Below, one piece after another: positions 13,401 through 25,627 of a stretch of DNA of 64,000 bases. How positions within the stretch are numbered: the stretch's first letter is position 1; each line of letters begins with the position of its first letter. A program made the translations under genes and the position numbers. The notes under the pieces were generated by a model. That model did not search any database, had not been told where the DNA came from, and saw only the letters and a program-made list of their open reading frames with translations. This DNA is from Gorsachius magnificus (Eukaryota > Chordata > Aves > Pelecaniformes > Ardeidae): contig CM067081.1 of assembly GCA_034008185.1 (NCBI GenBank), positions 11,345,821-11,409,820 of the forward strand, read 5' to 3'.

Positions 13401-16055
13401 TTAAAACACCAAACATTATTGTGTGGTTTGAAAATTAGGTCTGCACCCATGTGTTAAATGCTGTTGAAACAGAGAGGGACATACTAATGGTCTTCCTCCT
13501 CATTTTATAAGTCATTCCTCATGCTAAGCTTGTGTAGGCAAATTCTGTAGTTAATCTATACCGAATTCTTTTCTGTCAAGATTTAGGAATTTGGTCTAAT
13601 GTTGCTTTCTCGATGAGGGATTAGCTCACAGATTAGATCAGGGTTAACAGGTTTTTTTCTTCACTGTGTTTTATAGGATCTGTAGCTTTCTTTTTTTATG
13701 GGCTGGAGCCCACCTACCAGGCCCAAATTGGTCGGATATACCCTTTCAGGGTGTCTCCATTGCCAGGCTCCGTGCTTGGCGAGACAAAGAGTCATTGAGA
13801 AGGGCACACTGCTTTGCTAAATCTTCACATTTGTTTTATGAATGTACCAAAGTTTTAATCTCCTGCAGGAGCAGCAGGAAATCTTTCACATGATTTTAAT
13901 CTATTTTAGATGTACAGAGCCTTTGTGTTATCTGAAGCATGTCTGCTTTAGTGCTATATCGTGTTTTCTGTAGCATTTGCAATACCCATCAGCTGCCAGA
14001 CTGTTAATTTATGTCTGTAAGTGTGTGAGCACACACACATGCACGCAGATATACATTTTGTGGCGGTGTCACATTCCTGCCTTCCTGGCCAAGACCAAGC
14101 TGAGCATTGCATTTATGGCAGGGGAGCATCTTCTTCCTCAGTTAGGAATACCTTGCATCTGTATTAAAATCCTTTCTGGGCATAGGAAATCCTTGTATGC
14201 CTTTTATTTAATCCATCATTTAGAAACGTGCCCTTAAACAAGTTTTGCATCCATTTGTCCTTTTTCCCGGGGTGATATGTACTCATCTGTTAGGAATTCA
14301 TGCTTGTTATCTCTAAAAAAAAGTTAATTCTGGGATATTTTCACAGCGACTTCACTTGCTGCCACCATTCATACACATCAAATCCAACTACCCTGCAATA
14401 TGTCGTCTAGGGATCCCAACACTAAATCCCCAATTCCTTTGATGTGAGTGGTCTTTGGGTTGTTTTGAGACATACTCTTTGATCACAGGCTGTTGCAACA
14501 TCCATGGAGTCTGACTGGAGGTGGTTCCTAGGACACCCGTAGCTTAAGCGATCCCTTCCCCAGATCACCTTCCCTTGTGAGCCCTTCGGTTTACAGGCCA
14601 CCTCTCCACAAGGGAGAAACTGAAACAGCTATTTCCTTTTGCAAGTTCTGTTAGATTTGACTGTCTTCCCTACAGCTCTCTTTTCTCCATCATGGTGAAG
14701 ATCATCCTTATTCTTGAGGTGCACTCCCTTGAGTCATACTGTCAGTCTAGAGTCACTTCATCTGGCTTTTGTCAGTGCATCTTCCTCTGACTTTTTTTTT
14801 TGTCTTCACCTTGTTAATGCTCTTATTATCCAGGGTGTCCTAATTCCCAGTATTGCCCAAAGCTGCCCCCACCAGTCCATGCACTTGGTGAGAACTTCTT
14901 CCTTGTATACCTTGAATACACAGTATTTTCTTTGCACCTCATCACATCCCTTGGTCTTCTCACCATAGTCTGTAATATCTTTCAATATTACATATTTTCC
15001 TTCTTTATCTGTTCTTCATATTCCCAGATTGCTACTCTGTCCCTCCACCACCTAATCCTTCAACATCCAGCTTGAGCAAAAAAGACATACTGGAAAGAGT
15101 AGGAAAATGTCATGCAAAAACATGGTAGTCTGAAAAAATTGTTTATTTTTTTATTTTAAAAATAATTTGTTATGGCAAAAGTGCATCATTATGTGAAACG
15201 TGCTGAAATAAGATTGGAGTATTCAGCATAATTTGTAACATGACACAAATTAAAGTATTTTCTAGACACCTAGAGATAAGAAAACATCTAATCAGGTTGA
15301 GAATCAGTTTAATAAGCATATTTGACACCTTTTTTCTCCTAAATATATTATCATGGAACATAAGAATCCTAATGCTTTTCTTATCTGACTTCAGCTTGAT
15401 AATAATCAGAAACCAAACAATTCTTTTGCTTTTTATGAAGATATGATTTAAACAGAAAAGTACAAAGGCCCTGAAGCATCAAGTGCTATGAAATCTGCCC
15501 TCAAAAGCAGTAATTTTCTTTTCCCAGCCTAACAAATTTCAGTTGTCAGGAAACAGATTAATCTCCTCATTCTGAAATGTAATATTGCTGTTTGCTAATC
15601 TCTCATGATACAGAAATGTTGAAAATGTTATCATAGCAGTTCTAGAGTACATTTTATGTTTTGGCAAAAAATAATACTTTCTTTGGCAAGGAATATTCTA
15701 AATATTCAAAAGAAAGGATTAACATCAATAATTGGGAATGAAAATATCAGAATCAAAATAATGGATTATTTTTTCTCACATTCCCTGTGAAAGTAAAAAA
15801 CCCAAATATTACTAATAGCAGTCTGTCAGTTTATGGCTTCAGCTTTTCTGAGGACCAGCATGTTATCTTTAATCCAGATACCAACAAATAGCTTAATATT
15901 TTCTGTCATAGCCTCAAATATATTTGTTTTTCTCTGTTAATCTTGTTTCCTTCCACTATCATTACAGATAATTTTTAAACTGTTGTATAAATAAAAATGT
16001 GTTCTTAACCCTCAAGGCCAAACAGCTATTTTGAAGACTTAACTGAAAAAACCAT

Positions 16056-16133
16056 AGAGAATTTAAACCCGTGGTTTTATGTTGCCACACTTACGGAGAA
16101 TTTAAACCCATGGTTTTATGCTACCACACTTAA
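16056..16133. repeat. Two-copy 39-bp tandem duplication
   Basis: A unit beginning around GAGAATTTAAACCC occurs twice head to tail, at 16056-16094 and 16095-16133, with only a few mismatches (for example CCCGTGG against CCCATGG, and GTTGCC against GCTACC). It is followed at once by an A-rich run. The high identity suggests a fairly recent local duplication. No gene or known element is recognised in it. Confidence 0.85.
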
Positions 16134-18849
16134 ACAAAAAAAAAAAACACAACAAAAAAACCCAACCAGTAACACATGACCACAGTTTAAAAAACACTCA
16201 AAAAATTTCTAGAAAGACATAAGTTTTAGACTACATATTTTAGCTAAGCAGAGGTGATGCTTTATTATGCGATACATCAAAGTATGCCAAAATGGCATGG
16301 CCTCTGTTGACTGAGAGAGATGAAGAAGGCAATGAGACAAGTTCATCAGCTTGGACTCCAAAGAGGATCGCAATGTATAGCAGAAGGAATAAAAATATTA
16401 ACTGACATGTGAGGTTTGCTTGCATATAGTCCTTATCCTCCTTACCAAAACACTGTTGTTCAAATGGATCTGCACAAACTCTCTCTGTGTAGCTTTGGCC
16501 ATATGTTTGTGGGATTAAATAGAATACTAAAGCCCAGATTTTGTTTTTTTTTCATTGGCATTTACCAAGTATATGTACAGTTAAAGATCTTTCACTATTT
16601 TTGTTGCAAACCACTAGATACTACTTCAGTGCAGTCTTAAATGTAGCACCTCAGCCAAGGAATGGTATTTTAAGAAGTAAAATTATATTTGCTTTAAATG
16701 TCTTCTCTTCAGGCATTTAATTCGTATAATATTCAGTTCGTCAGTGTGAAGGTATCAATTGAAAGCTGTGATTTTTTTAATAAAAAGAAGTCTGAAGCAT
16801 ACAGAAGACATTGTTTTTCTGCAGCACTGGGAAAGTGCCTGGTGATGGATCACACTGGTGATGGGATGCCCAACTTCCAGCAAGCTGCTGAGCTCCCAAA
16901 AGAAATCCTTGCTGCTGCAGAATGGTGCTCAGCATGAGGCAGTCATTTATCTTGCTTCTTGACAGAGCAAATTACCCTACTTGGAGCTGTGGGCTGTGTT
17001 TTCAGTACCTCATACAGTTCTTTCAGGGCTAATTTGGTGTCCCTTCCCTCTCCTCCATGCTGTAGCATGGGCTGAGAGCTACCTCAGGACTTCCTAACTT
17101 GAGATTCCCCCCCGCTTTCGCTGGGTGTGCAATACACTCCACTAGCCCTTGGGTGCCTAAACAGTAGCTGAATAAATGACACATTAATGCTCTATTTTCT
17201 AAAGGTTATTGAGCACACATTCACCAGACGTACACAGCAAAACAGGAACTGCGTCTTAAACTTCACTTGATTGACAAACTACCTTTGCCTCTACTGAGCC
17301 CGTAAATAAGATTTAGATATTTTGTTAGATCAGTGATGAGACCCGCTCTTAATACTCCCATTTCTAAAACTGGATGCACTTTTGGAGACAAGCATATTTG
17401 TATTTTGTATAAAATTTCCTGAAGGAAGCAGCGGCAGCATCTATGGATGGTGTTGGCTAGGGTTCCACATCATGAGTGAGCATCTCCAGTCCTGACCCCA
17501 GCATCTAACCATAGGGATTAGCGCATACAGCTGACATATCTGTGTCAAGGGATCACGCCTCCTGTACTGATCCTGCACTTGTGCTGCTCAGGAGCTCCCA
17601 TAAATCAGGAGCTTTCTCACAGCTATTTCTAACAAAGTGCCTGGTCCCTTTAACACCTCCTGAGACAATTTCAAAGCAAAGCAGATCCTAAAACTTTCCT
17701 TTTTCAATCTCTTCTGCTACAAACTAATAAAGCGACTCATAAGAGGGACTCCTTTTCCTTCCTCCATTCCTCTCCCTTCACCTAGTGAGGGCTAATTGGA
17801 GGCCCATAAAATTAATCCAGGAAAATTCTCCTTCTTCTCTCATATATCAGTCTTGCAGTACCAAATTGGGCATATTGTCTTGTGCAGTGTTTTATTGTCC
17901 CCCAGATCACATTATCGGCGGGGCAGTCTCACAAAGGTTAATAGCATTGCTAGGTTGTCTGACATTCTTGCTCATCACTCTAAATCCAGTCGTTTTACCA
18001 GTGGTGTTAGACATCTCTACTGAAGTTAATTGGATGCTGCTTGCCACTGACTTCAAACCCAACTCTATAAATCGTAACTACTTGTAGCTGATTGTCCCTG
18101 TTCTTAACTTTCATTTCACAACTGGGAAAAGTATGTGTGGGTTGATATACCTGGCTTTTCAACCACACTCTTTGACATTTGCAATCCAATTATCGGTCAC
18201 CTTGGCCATTTCTTAAGTCCAACTGTCCTCCTGTTAGTATGCCATGTGTCAACACCTACTCCATATACTGCCGTAATGGGAAAATAAACAGTAAATTATG
18301 AGCCTATATAAATCCATTAAAGAGTTACTGTGGCTCCATAAAACATGGAAGTGAACCTGAAGTGCTTTATGCAGTTGCTGGTATCCCAAGTTGGAATTGC
18401 TGCTCTGTATTTTTACAAGGTCCCAGCTTACTGAAGTCAGGCAAGGTAAGTATCTGTTGAGAGCCCTGGAGTCCATACAGAAAGAACATGAACCTTAAGG
18501 GCTGTCCATGGTAAGATTTTGATACTACATTCTTGAATAAATAATTGTCATCAGCAGAAAGCAGTAAATTTGTATTAATCATTTTATTAAATATTTCCTT
18601 TCCCCAGATGGAAAGTATGCCTCTTAGGCTCTACTTACATTTCACTGACCCTTTGCACAGCAGTGAATGCCATCCTGTGGCTGCAAAACCCAAATGCATG
18701 TTAAAGACTAATTCTGCAGAAGAATCAAAGTGCTAAGAATATTTTAAAAGTTGCGATCTTTTAAAATTCCTCCTGCACTGCAGGAGTAGAATGTCATCTT
18801 CTTATTATTCAGACACATAATGATCCCTTTCCAGGACTCCAGGCACTGT

Positions 18850-18896
18850 GTAATTAATTAATTATAATATTATTAATTGATTAATTAATATTAATA
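18850..18896. repeat. AT-only TTAAT/ATTAA palindromic patch
   Basis: Forty-seven bases consist only of A and T, made of overlapping TAATTAAT and ATTAATTGATTAAT units, and are largely self-complementary. It is a low-complexity patch in the long intron. It contains many TAATTA homeodomain-core matches, but these come for free with this base composition. Confidence 0.75.
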
Positions 18897-21800
18897 ACCT
18901 GAACATTTTTAATGCATTCTGAGTGTTACTCAGGGAAATTAACTTTTCGGGCCAGGATTTTATTTTTTTTTGCAACGCATTTGCAATGTTAAAACTTTGG
19001 GACAGCATTTCCTGTTGTATCGTTACCCCCAGATGACCTTGTTCCTATACGCACACCTACTTATGTCAGCAGTATGGTCTTGACACATTCTGAAAATTAT
19101 TCGTATACATCGCTGTTCACAGGATCACTGGCTGTAAGTGTAACAGATTGAACTGACAGGAAAAAAAAATCATGTTAAGAGAAAGAATTACATATGAAAT
19201 TGCTGTTTCTTTAAAGTAAACAAAAAACACCACATTGCCTGGGTGTTAAGATTCATCCCAGTCAGTTATAAAGCATACAGTGGTGGTGGTGCTGCGGTGG
19301 TACACATCTTCTCTACCCTTTAGTCGAAAGCTTACAGGTACTTGTTAATGCGGCTGGACCCCAGGGCTGGGCAAAAGCTGAACAAGAATGAATACAAGCT
19401 GAAATGAGGTTGCTGAGCTCTAGGTGCAACCCTGTTTTCACCAATGGGAAAATTCCCACTGATTTCCAAGTTAGAGGATTTCACAGCTGTCCAGGTCCTT
19501 ATCCAGCAAGGCGACAGCTGTAATTCTTTGGCTGCTCAGGCAAGATGAGCTTGGTTCAGCAGGGAAACACTTGTCTTTAGACTTTCCCTGTGTGTCTCGA
19601 GCCATGCCACATGTGCATACTGCACCGTCTGTGGTGTGGTTGGGGATGCCAAGGCTATTCAGGTGTTTGTGGAGGTTTGTGGAGGTTCAAGAGAGCTGAA
19701 AAGAGAACTAAACTGACTATGCAAGAAACAGGGTTCCAGTGAACTGGTCCCTAAACGTACACTTAGCTGTGTCAGTCTTGTCCAGTGGAAAAAAGTAAGC
19801 TTTTACTATGTCAGACGAAACACAGAGTTCTAATGCACCCATCAGGGAAGCGGCTGATGGCTCTTATCCTTTATCAGCAGAACAGTTATCTGAATTTCAG
19901 TTTCACATCTTTTGTACTGGACATAATACCCCAGCCTGTTTTTCAGGCTGAGTTTTCAAAGCCGAAAACTGAATTTGGAAAAAGTAAAAAGTTAGTCCAA
20001 GAAGATGAGTTTGGTTCCAAAATCAGAATCTGCACTTTTTTCCCTACGTATAGTCCCATGCTGATTCTCAACCAGCTTGTAAAATTGACCCCATGTCTAT
20101 GTAAACTGGATAGCAGATATTTATAGGACACTTAGAATCAAAGACAAGTGGAGACTGAGATAATAAGGCTTGTCTGCATTGCCTATTAGATGAAACTGTG
20201 ATTAAATACGGCCCAATTAATGCTTATTATCTGTCTAAAATTCATTTGTCACAGAAAGTTGTGAAGTAGGCATCAAGAAGTCAAGTAGAATTTTTTATTG
20301 CTAAAATCAAAGCAATTATTGATTTGATTTAAGTTAACCTGGTCGGAAAAAAACAGGATGATACTGGCATTACAAAAAACTGCCTTGGGAAAAACCCCGA
20401 CAGTGAGCCTCCTTATTGATGCTTCTCTCCTTTATCTTATTTTACTTATTTTTAATTCTGATTTTCTCAGAGTTTTCATATGGCTTTGTATGATCTTTAG
20501 GATGCAGTCCTCATCTGGCTACAAAAATTACTTTATTCAAACATGCATGAGTAATTGCTATCATATTGTCCTCTAAGTTGATTAAAATGTTACTTTGCAT
20601 CTCATTGCTAACCAAAGAAACTTCTATGAAATAACTTGAATACCACAAAAAAATCATGTCTTCATTTTTTCCTTTTAGATTAATGAAAATGGTCACACCA
20701 ATCTTGCAGAGTGACAGTTCACTAAAGCCAGATAAATTTCTGAATCCAAAAATGTCCATTTTTGTCTCTTGCAAATTTAGAATATCTCTACAGGATCAAA
20801 AAGTGGGAACAGCCTGTACCCCTTAAAGGTCTGATTTTATATACTTTCTACCTGGCTAAGAAATCCACTTTTTATTAATCAGGTTTTTAACTGGTAAGCT
20901 TTATTTTGAACATAAAACTGTAGAAGCTTCATTTTTTACCCTGAAAAAGCTAAATTGCATTTAAATGTCAGAGGCTACTCGTCAGGCTATCAGCTATAAA
21001 ACTCTCTTTGAAATGTTTTACATGTATGTGTGGATGGAAGGTATTCATTATTTCTTGCATTTTGTGCAAAAATAGCATAAGATAGAAATTGGGTATTTTC
21101 AGCAATTACTGATGGGACACAAAGTCTTTTACCATGAGAACGCTGGTTCTGGCTTTGGTATTGATCAAAGGCTTGTGGGTAAGTGTTGAATTCTATGGTA
21201 GGGATTTTTTTGGGGGGAGGATGCAGAGAGTAAGTTACTTTCTGTAGTGAAATTGCAGAATTCATCACCAAAACTGTAGTTACAGAATGCATTTTCCTTC
21301 AGTGGCCAAAACAATCTTAAGCAATTTCCCCCACCCTGCCTTGGGGACCTGGCATGCCTCTCCTTGTTTTGCTCTCTCCCCACAATCACTCATTAACCAT
21401 CTGCCTTTGGGGGGATTTTGTTTTCTTTCGGCAGTTCATTTCAAACCCTGATTATTTCAGTAGCCCTGTTCCTAGCACAGATGCACAAACAGTTTATTGA
21501 CGGGTGAAGGGGCTGCAAACTGATGACAGGGGAAGAACAAATGGATGGAGGAGGAGCTGGAGATGGGGCTGGATGCGTCTTAATCTGCCTTTCTGCCAGA
21601 GACAAGGTGGTGTCATCCTCCCTTAGCACGATCAAGTGCTGCTCGTTAGAGCAATAAAAAAAAAGAAAAAAGAAAAAGTGTTATCTTTCTTTTGAAAATA
21701 CTTGGTTCTGCTTCAGATACCAGCTTAGGATATGGATGCTGTGTACTGATAAAGTAAGTAACTTTAAGGAATTACAGTTTATATCTTTCATCTCATTGGT

Positions 21801-21942
21801 GGCCAAATAAGTGTATTAACTCCTAAGTAGTAACAATATTGTCTCAAGACTGACCATGAGAGAGCCTCACCTAAGGGTGTTTCATTCAACATCAGAAGGC
21901 ACTGGCTGTTGGCATGACAAAAATTGGTTAGAAGTAAGTTTT

Positions 21943-22685
21943 AATCATAGAACCATAGAATCACAGAATCATTTAGGTTGGAAAAGACCTTTAAGATCAT
22001 GAAGTTCAACCATTAACCTAACACTGTCAAGTCCACCACTAAACCATGTCCCTAACTACCACATCTCCCCATCTTTGAAATACCTCCAGGGATGGGGACC
22101 ACTACCCTGGGCAGCCTGTTCCAATGCTTGATAAGCCTTTCCGTGAAGAAATTTTCCCTAATATCCAATAAAACCTCCCCTGGCACAACTCAAGCCCATT
22201 TCCTCTTGTCCTATTGCTTGTTCCTTGGGAGAAGAGGCCGACCCCCACCTCACTAACCCCTCCTGTCAGGCAATTGTAGAGGGCGATAAGGTCTCCCCTC
22301 AGTGATAAGGTCTCCCCTCAGCCTCCTATTCTCCAGACTAAACAACCCCAGTTCCCTCAGCTGCTCCTCATCAGACTTGTGCTCCAGACCCTTCACGAGC
22401 TTTGTTGCCCTTCTCTGGACACGCTCCAGCACCTCAGTGTCCTACTTGTAGTGAGGGGCCCAACACTGAACACACTCAAGGTGCAGACTCACCAGTGCCG
22501 AGTACAGGGGCACGATCACCAATAAAGACTGAGGCAAATAAGACATTAAATACCTCAACCTTTTCCTCATCTTTTGTCACTGTTTCCCCCGCATCCAATA
22601 AAGGATGGAGAGTCTCCTTAGACCTCCTTTTCTTGCTAATGTATTTATAGAAGCATTTTTTTAATTTTCTTTTACGGCTTTTACT
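21943..22685 (-). mobile_element. CR1 LINE with internal deletion, minus strand
   Basis: Read on the minus strand, the element ends at about 21943 with the CR1 tail (here on the plus strand as AATCATAGAACCATAGAATC, then TTTAGGTTGGAAAAGACC). The region to about 22510 is the reverse complement of the CR1 3' end: GCAGCCTGTTCC, TTCCTCTTGTCC, then CCCTTCTCTGGACACGCTCC. From about 22515 to 22685 the match jumps to an ORF2 part upstream of the reverse transcriptase core; its minus-strand translation resembles the TKDEEKVEVFNVLFASVF segment. The reverse transcriptase coding part between them is missing, so the copy is an internally deleted, dead element. A 19-bp unit starting GATAAGGTCTCC is tandemly duplicated at 22285-22321. 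Both outer limits are approximate. Confidence 0.88.
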
Positions 22686-24267
22686 TTTATTGTAGTTTAG
22701 GAGGGAAGTTGATATTTCCTTTGAAGACCGAAAGTTTTAGCTGAAGATATTACTCTATTGCAACAGAAACTGCATGCCACAATATTTCTAAGGGCATGCA
22801 GGGCAAGCTCCTTCATGCTATGTCTTTTCTTAGAGTAAGTTCAACAGCATGTACCACGTTAGCATGAGGCAGTGCTGCTGACTTACTGCAAAATAGATGG
22901 AGGGCTATTGCCACACACAGGAAATCACCTGCAGCAAATTTGAGAGTTTCTGCTAAAAGAGTTGCTGTACCTTAATCAGTTTGAATATCTGGGGACCTAT
23001 ACTACAAACTGATACAGCTGCACACCCAAGCAAGGTTGTAGAGTATATATCGGCTTCTGCTTGATTAATTAACTCCACAGTGACAGGTACTATAGCTTGA
23101 TTAAATTTTGGCAATATATCAGCATGCATTTCTGAGCTCAGCATTTCTGCTCATAGTTAAAACATAAAATAAATTATTAATATTAGGAAAAGAGCTTGGA
23201 AGCATGGGTAAAATCTGTGTCTTTATTAGTAGCCAGAATGTTTTTCTCACCTGATTACACATATTGACTGGTCTAGTTTGAAAAAGGAAAGACTGGGGAT
23301 GTGTAACAATCTTCATAATTTTGAGGAAACTTGGAAGAAGGTGTTTGGTTCCTGCTTGTATTGAAGATGAGAATCAAGTGACTTTTGTGGATAGAAAATG
23401 AATGGTAATTGAAATATTTGAGAAAAGGGCAGTGCAGTGAGCTCAGAAGTTGATGCGTACCTCTTTTGAAGCACAAAAACTGAGAGCTACTGTATTTTCT
23501 GAGTGCTGAGATAAGATTTTCTGGAGAAGGGCATAAGCTGTAGAGCTAGATCTGGTAGAGGGGAACTTATCAATATTTGATCAGAGGTGTTTCTTATCAC
23601 AAGAAAAGCAAAATCCACAAATGGCTGAAGTAGGTATTGAGGTATGAATGGAATTACAATTGACATAGAGATTACTACGAACATTAAACTTCATAAATAT
23701 CTTAATTTGCAAGCTTTATGTTATTTAAATCTGCTTGAAGTGAAATATTCTCAGATTTGACTACTCATTTTCTGTTCACAAAACTCTTTGATTGTAATCT
23801 TCACTATCAGCAGGAGCTAAACACATTCTTCAAAGTTTACCATGAAGATCAATACACAACTTTTATCTTCTTTCTCATTTAGAGGCTGTGAGGGTAGTTA
23901 TACTTCTGTTTAGTAATAGGTTGTTCCTAAAGAAGCTCCATATGCCTATAAACATTTTTTTAAGCAATCACATATCAGTCTTTAACTTGTTTGTAAGGTG
24001 TCAGTCTGAAGGTGGGCAAATGCCCTTGGGTCCAGGTATTATCAGGGGACGATTTGGAGTGTATTCTTCGGCTTTCCAGTTTTTTTTTTTTTCATTATAT
24101 GCTGGGGTAGTGAGGTTCGTTATCATGGCTTCATGAACAAAGAAAGGAAGTTCCTGATGTACTCAAAAGACCTTTACAGTTGTTATTTTGAGACTGAGGT
24201 TGATGTTCCTACTATGATCATCTCAAATTTTCCAGTCTTCTAGTTACATAATTTGCAAACTGCTCAA

Positions 24268-24911
24268 TGTGGGATATGATACATGCGGTTTCAAGCACCA
24301 CTTCTGATGGTGGTGTTACCACCTCGAAGGTGAAGGGAATGGAATGTCTTGAACATGCTGAATTTGCTTAACAAGATATGTGATTAAAGAAAGAGGCAGG
24401 ATTCAGAGCTGACTGCTTATCTTCATAGCAGACTGTGTTCGATACGTAAGGGAACAGAAGCTTCTAATGCTTTATGAGGGTAGCCAAAACAAGAACCATG
24501 AAATAATGAAGTAAAGGAGGATGGCTCAAGAATAAAGCACTGGCTAGTGCAGGCTGTGTTACTCTGATGGCAAAATAAGGAGGTGAAAAGCTAAAAGTTC
24601 ACCAAAATTACATGGTGAAGAAGATGATCGGATAAAGTAAACAACCACCAGATGTCTCTGAAGCCCCCAATGGACTGAGATGTGCATATGGGAATAGGCG
24701 GTGACTTATGTAAATTATGTTTTGGGGAATGTAATGAATAAGTATGTTTTATTTACATATGCATATTTGACTTGCATAAAACCTGTGTAACTAACCCTTT
24801 ACGGCATGCACATTAGGAGAAGCAGTCCCCTGTGCATCCAGCACTGAAATAAAGAATACCTGCTTAATAGTCACCAAGACTATTGAGTCCTGATTTCAGC
24901 TTTTCAAGGCA
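24268..24911 (+). mobile_element. Probable avian endogenous-retrovirus solo LTR
   Basis: The right part has the layout of a bird ERV long terminal repeat. There is a TATA-like CATAAAA at 24775-24781 followed by CCTGTGTAACTAACCC, then a polyadenylation signal AATAAA at 24848-24853 in the context AATAAAGAATACCTGCTTAA, then a short T-rich end. A possible 3' end is CA at 24910-24911. A matching TG start at 24268 would give a 644-bp LTR flanked by the 4-base direct repeat TCAA (24264-24267 and 24912-24915), but four bases can match by chance, so the left edge is tentative. No gag, pol or env remnant lies nearby, which fits a solo LTR left by recombination. The retroviral class cannot be fixed from this sequence. 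Confidence 0.55.
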
Positions 24912-25561
24912 TCAAAGGTCAGGAAAAGTCCTAGCTGAGCAATGCTTTTTCTTACCAGATGATTTCTGCTGAACCATAAGTGATTGCACACTACTGTTAG
25001 GCATTAGAGGTGAAGATTTTCTGTATTTAACTCTACCAATTGAAATAGGAGGCACATTTGGACTTCTGGAAAGTGATCGGCTTAAAACATCTGCGCAAAG
25101 TTTTATCTGCAGTTTGTCAAAAGCAAAATTATATTAGCTTGGCATTCCTGAGTACTATAGTTTTATTTTTACTTAGTGAAAAGAAGGGGAAGATACTTTC
25201 TGAGATTGCCTAAAGGAGTTTCTTTTAACATAAGACACGCTGCTCTGTTGCCCTGGGAATTTAATGGAGTAATGGTTGGTTCTGCACTTATCTTACCATG
25301 TGTTGATTGAAGAACACTATAAATACAGTCCGATGCACAAAGGTTGCCAGGATCTCCATACTGTAATGAACTTTAAAAGCGATGCCTGTGGAAAACTACT
25401 ATTTTTCTTTTGGGGAGTCACTGTCAAGAGCTATGCCGATCCTTCCTTGCATTGCTACTAAAGCTAAAATACAAGTCTTGAGTTTCTTTTCAGAGTTTAT
25501 GACTCTTGTTTACTGTTTCTATTTCAAAAAGCTTGTGGAATAAAGTATGACACCGAAAAAA

Positions 25562-25627
25562 TGGTGGTAGTGGTAGTAGTAGTAGTAGTTGTAGTAGTAG
25601 TAGTTGTAGTAGTAGTAGCAGTAGTAT
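25562..25627. repeat. GTA/TAG trinucleotide microsatellite
   Basis: About 66 bases are an interrupted array of TAG/GTA units. Two TTG interruptions split it into blocks of four units, giving a higher-order period of about 15 bases on the right side, and the ends are GTGGTAGTGG on the left and AGCAGTAG on the right. It is intronic, well away from any exon. A shorter array of the same type lies at about 2258-2277. Confidence 0.92.

Noticed and set aside
18425..18455. Strong donor-like GGCAAGGTAAGTATC
   Set aside because: No acceptor with a coding or plausible exon upstream; treated as a chance match.
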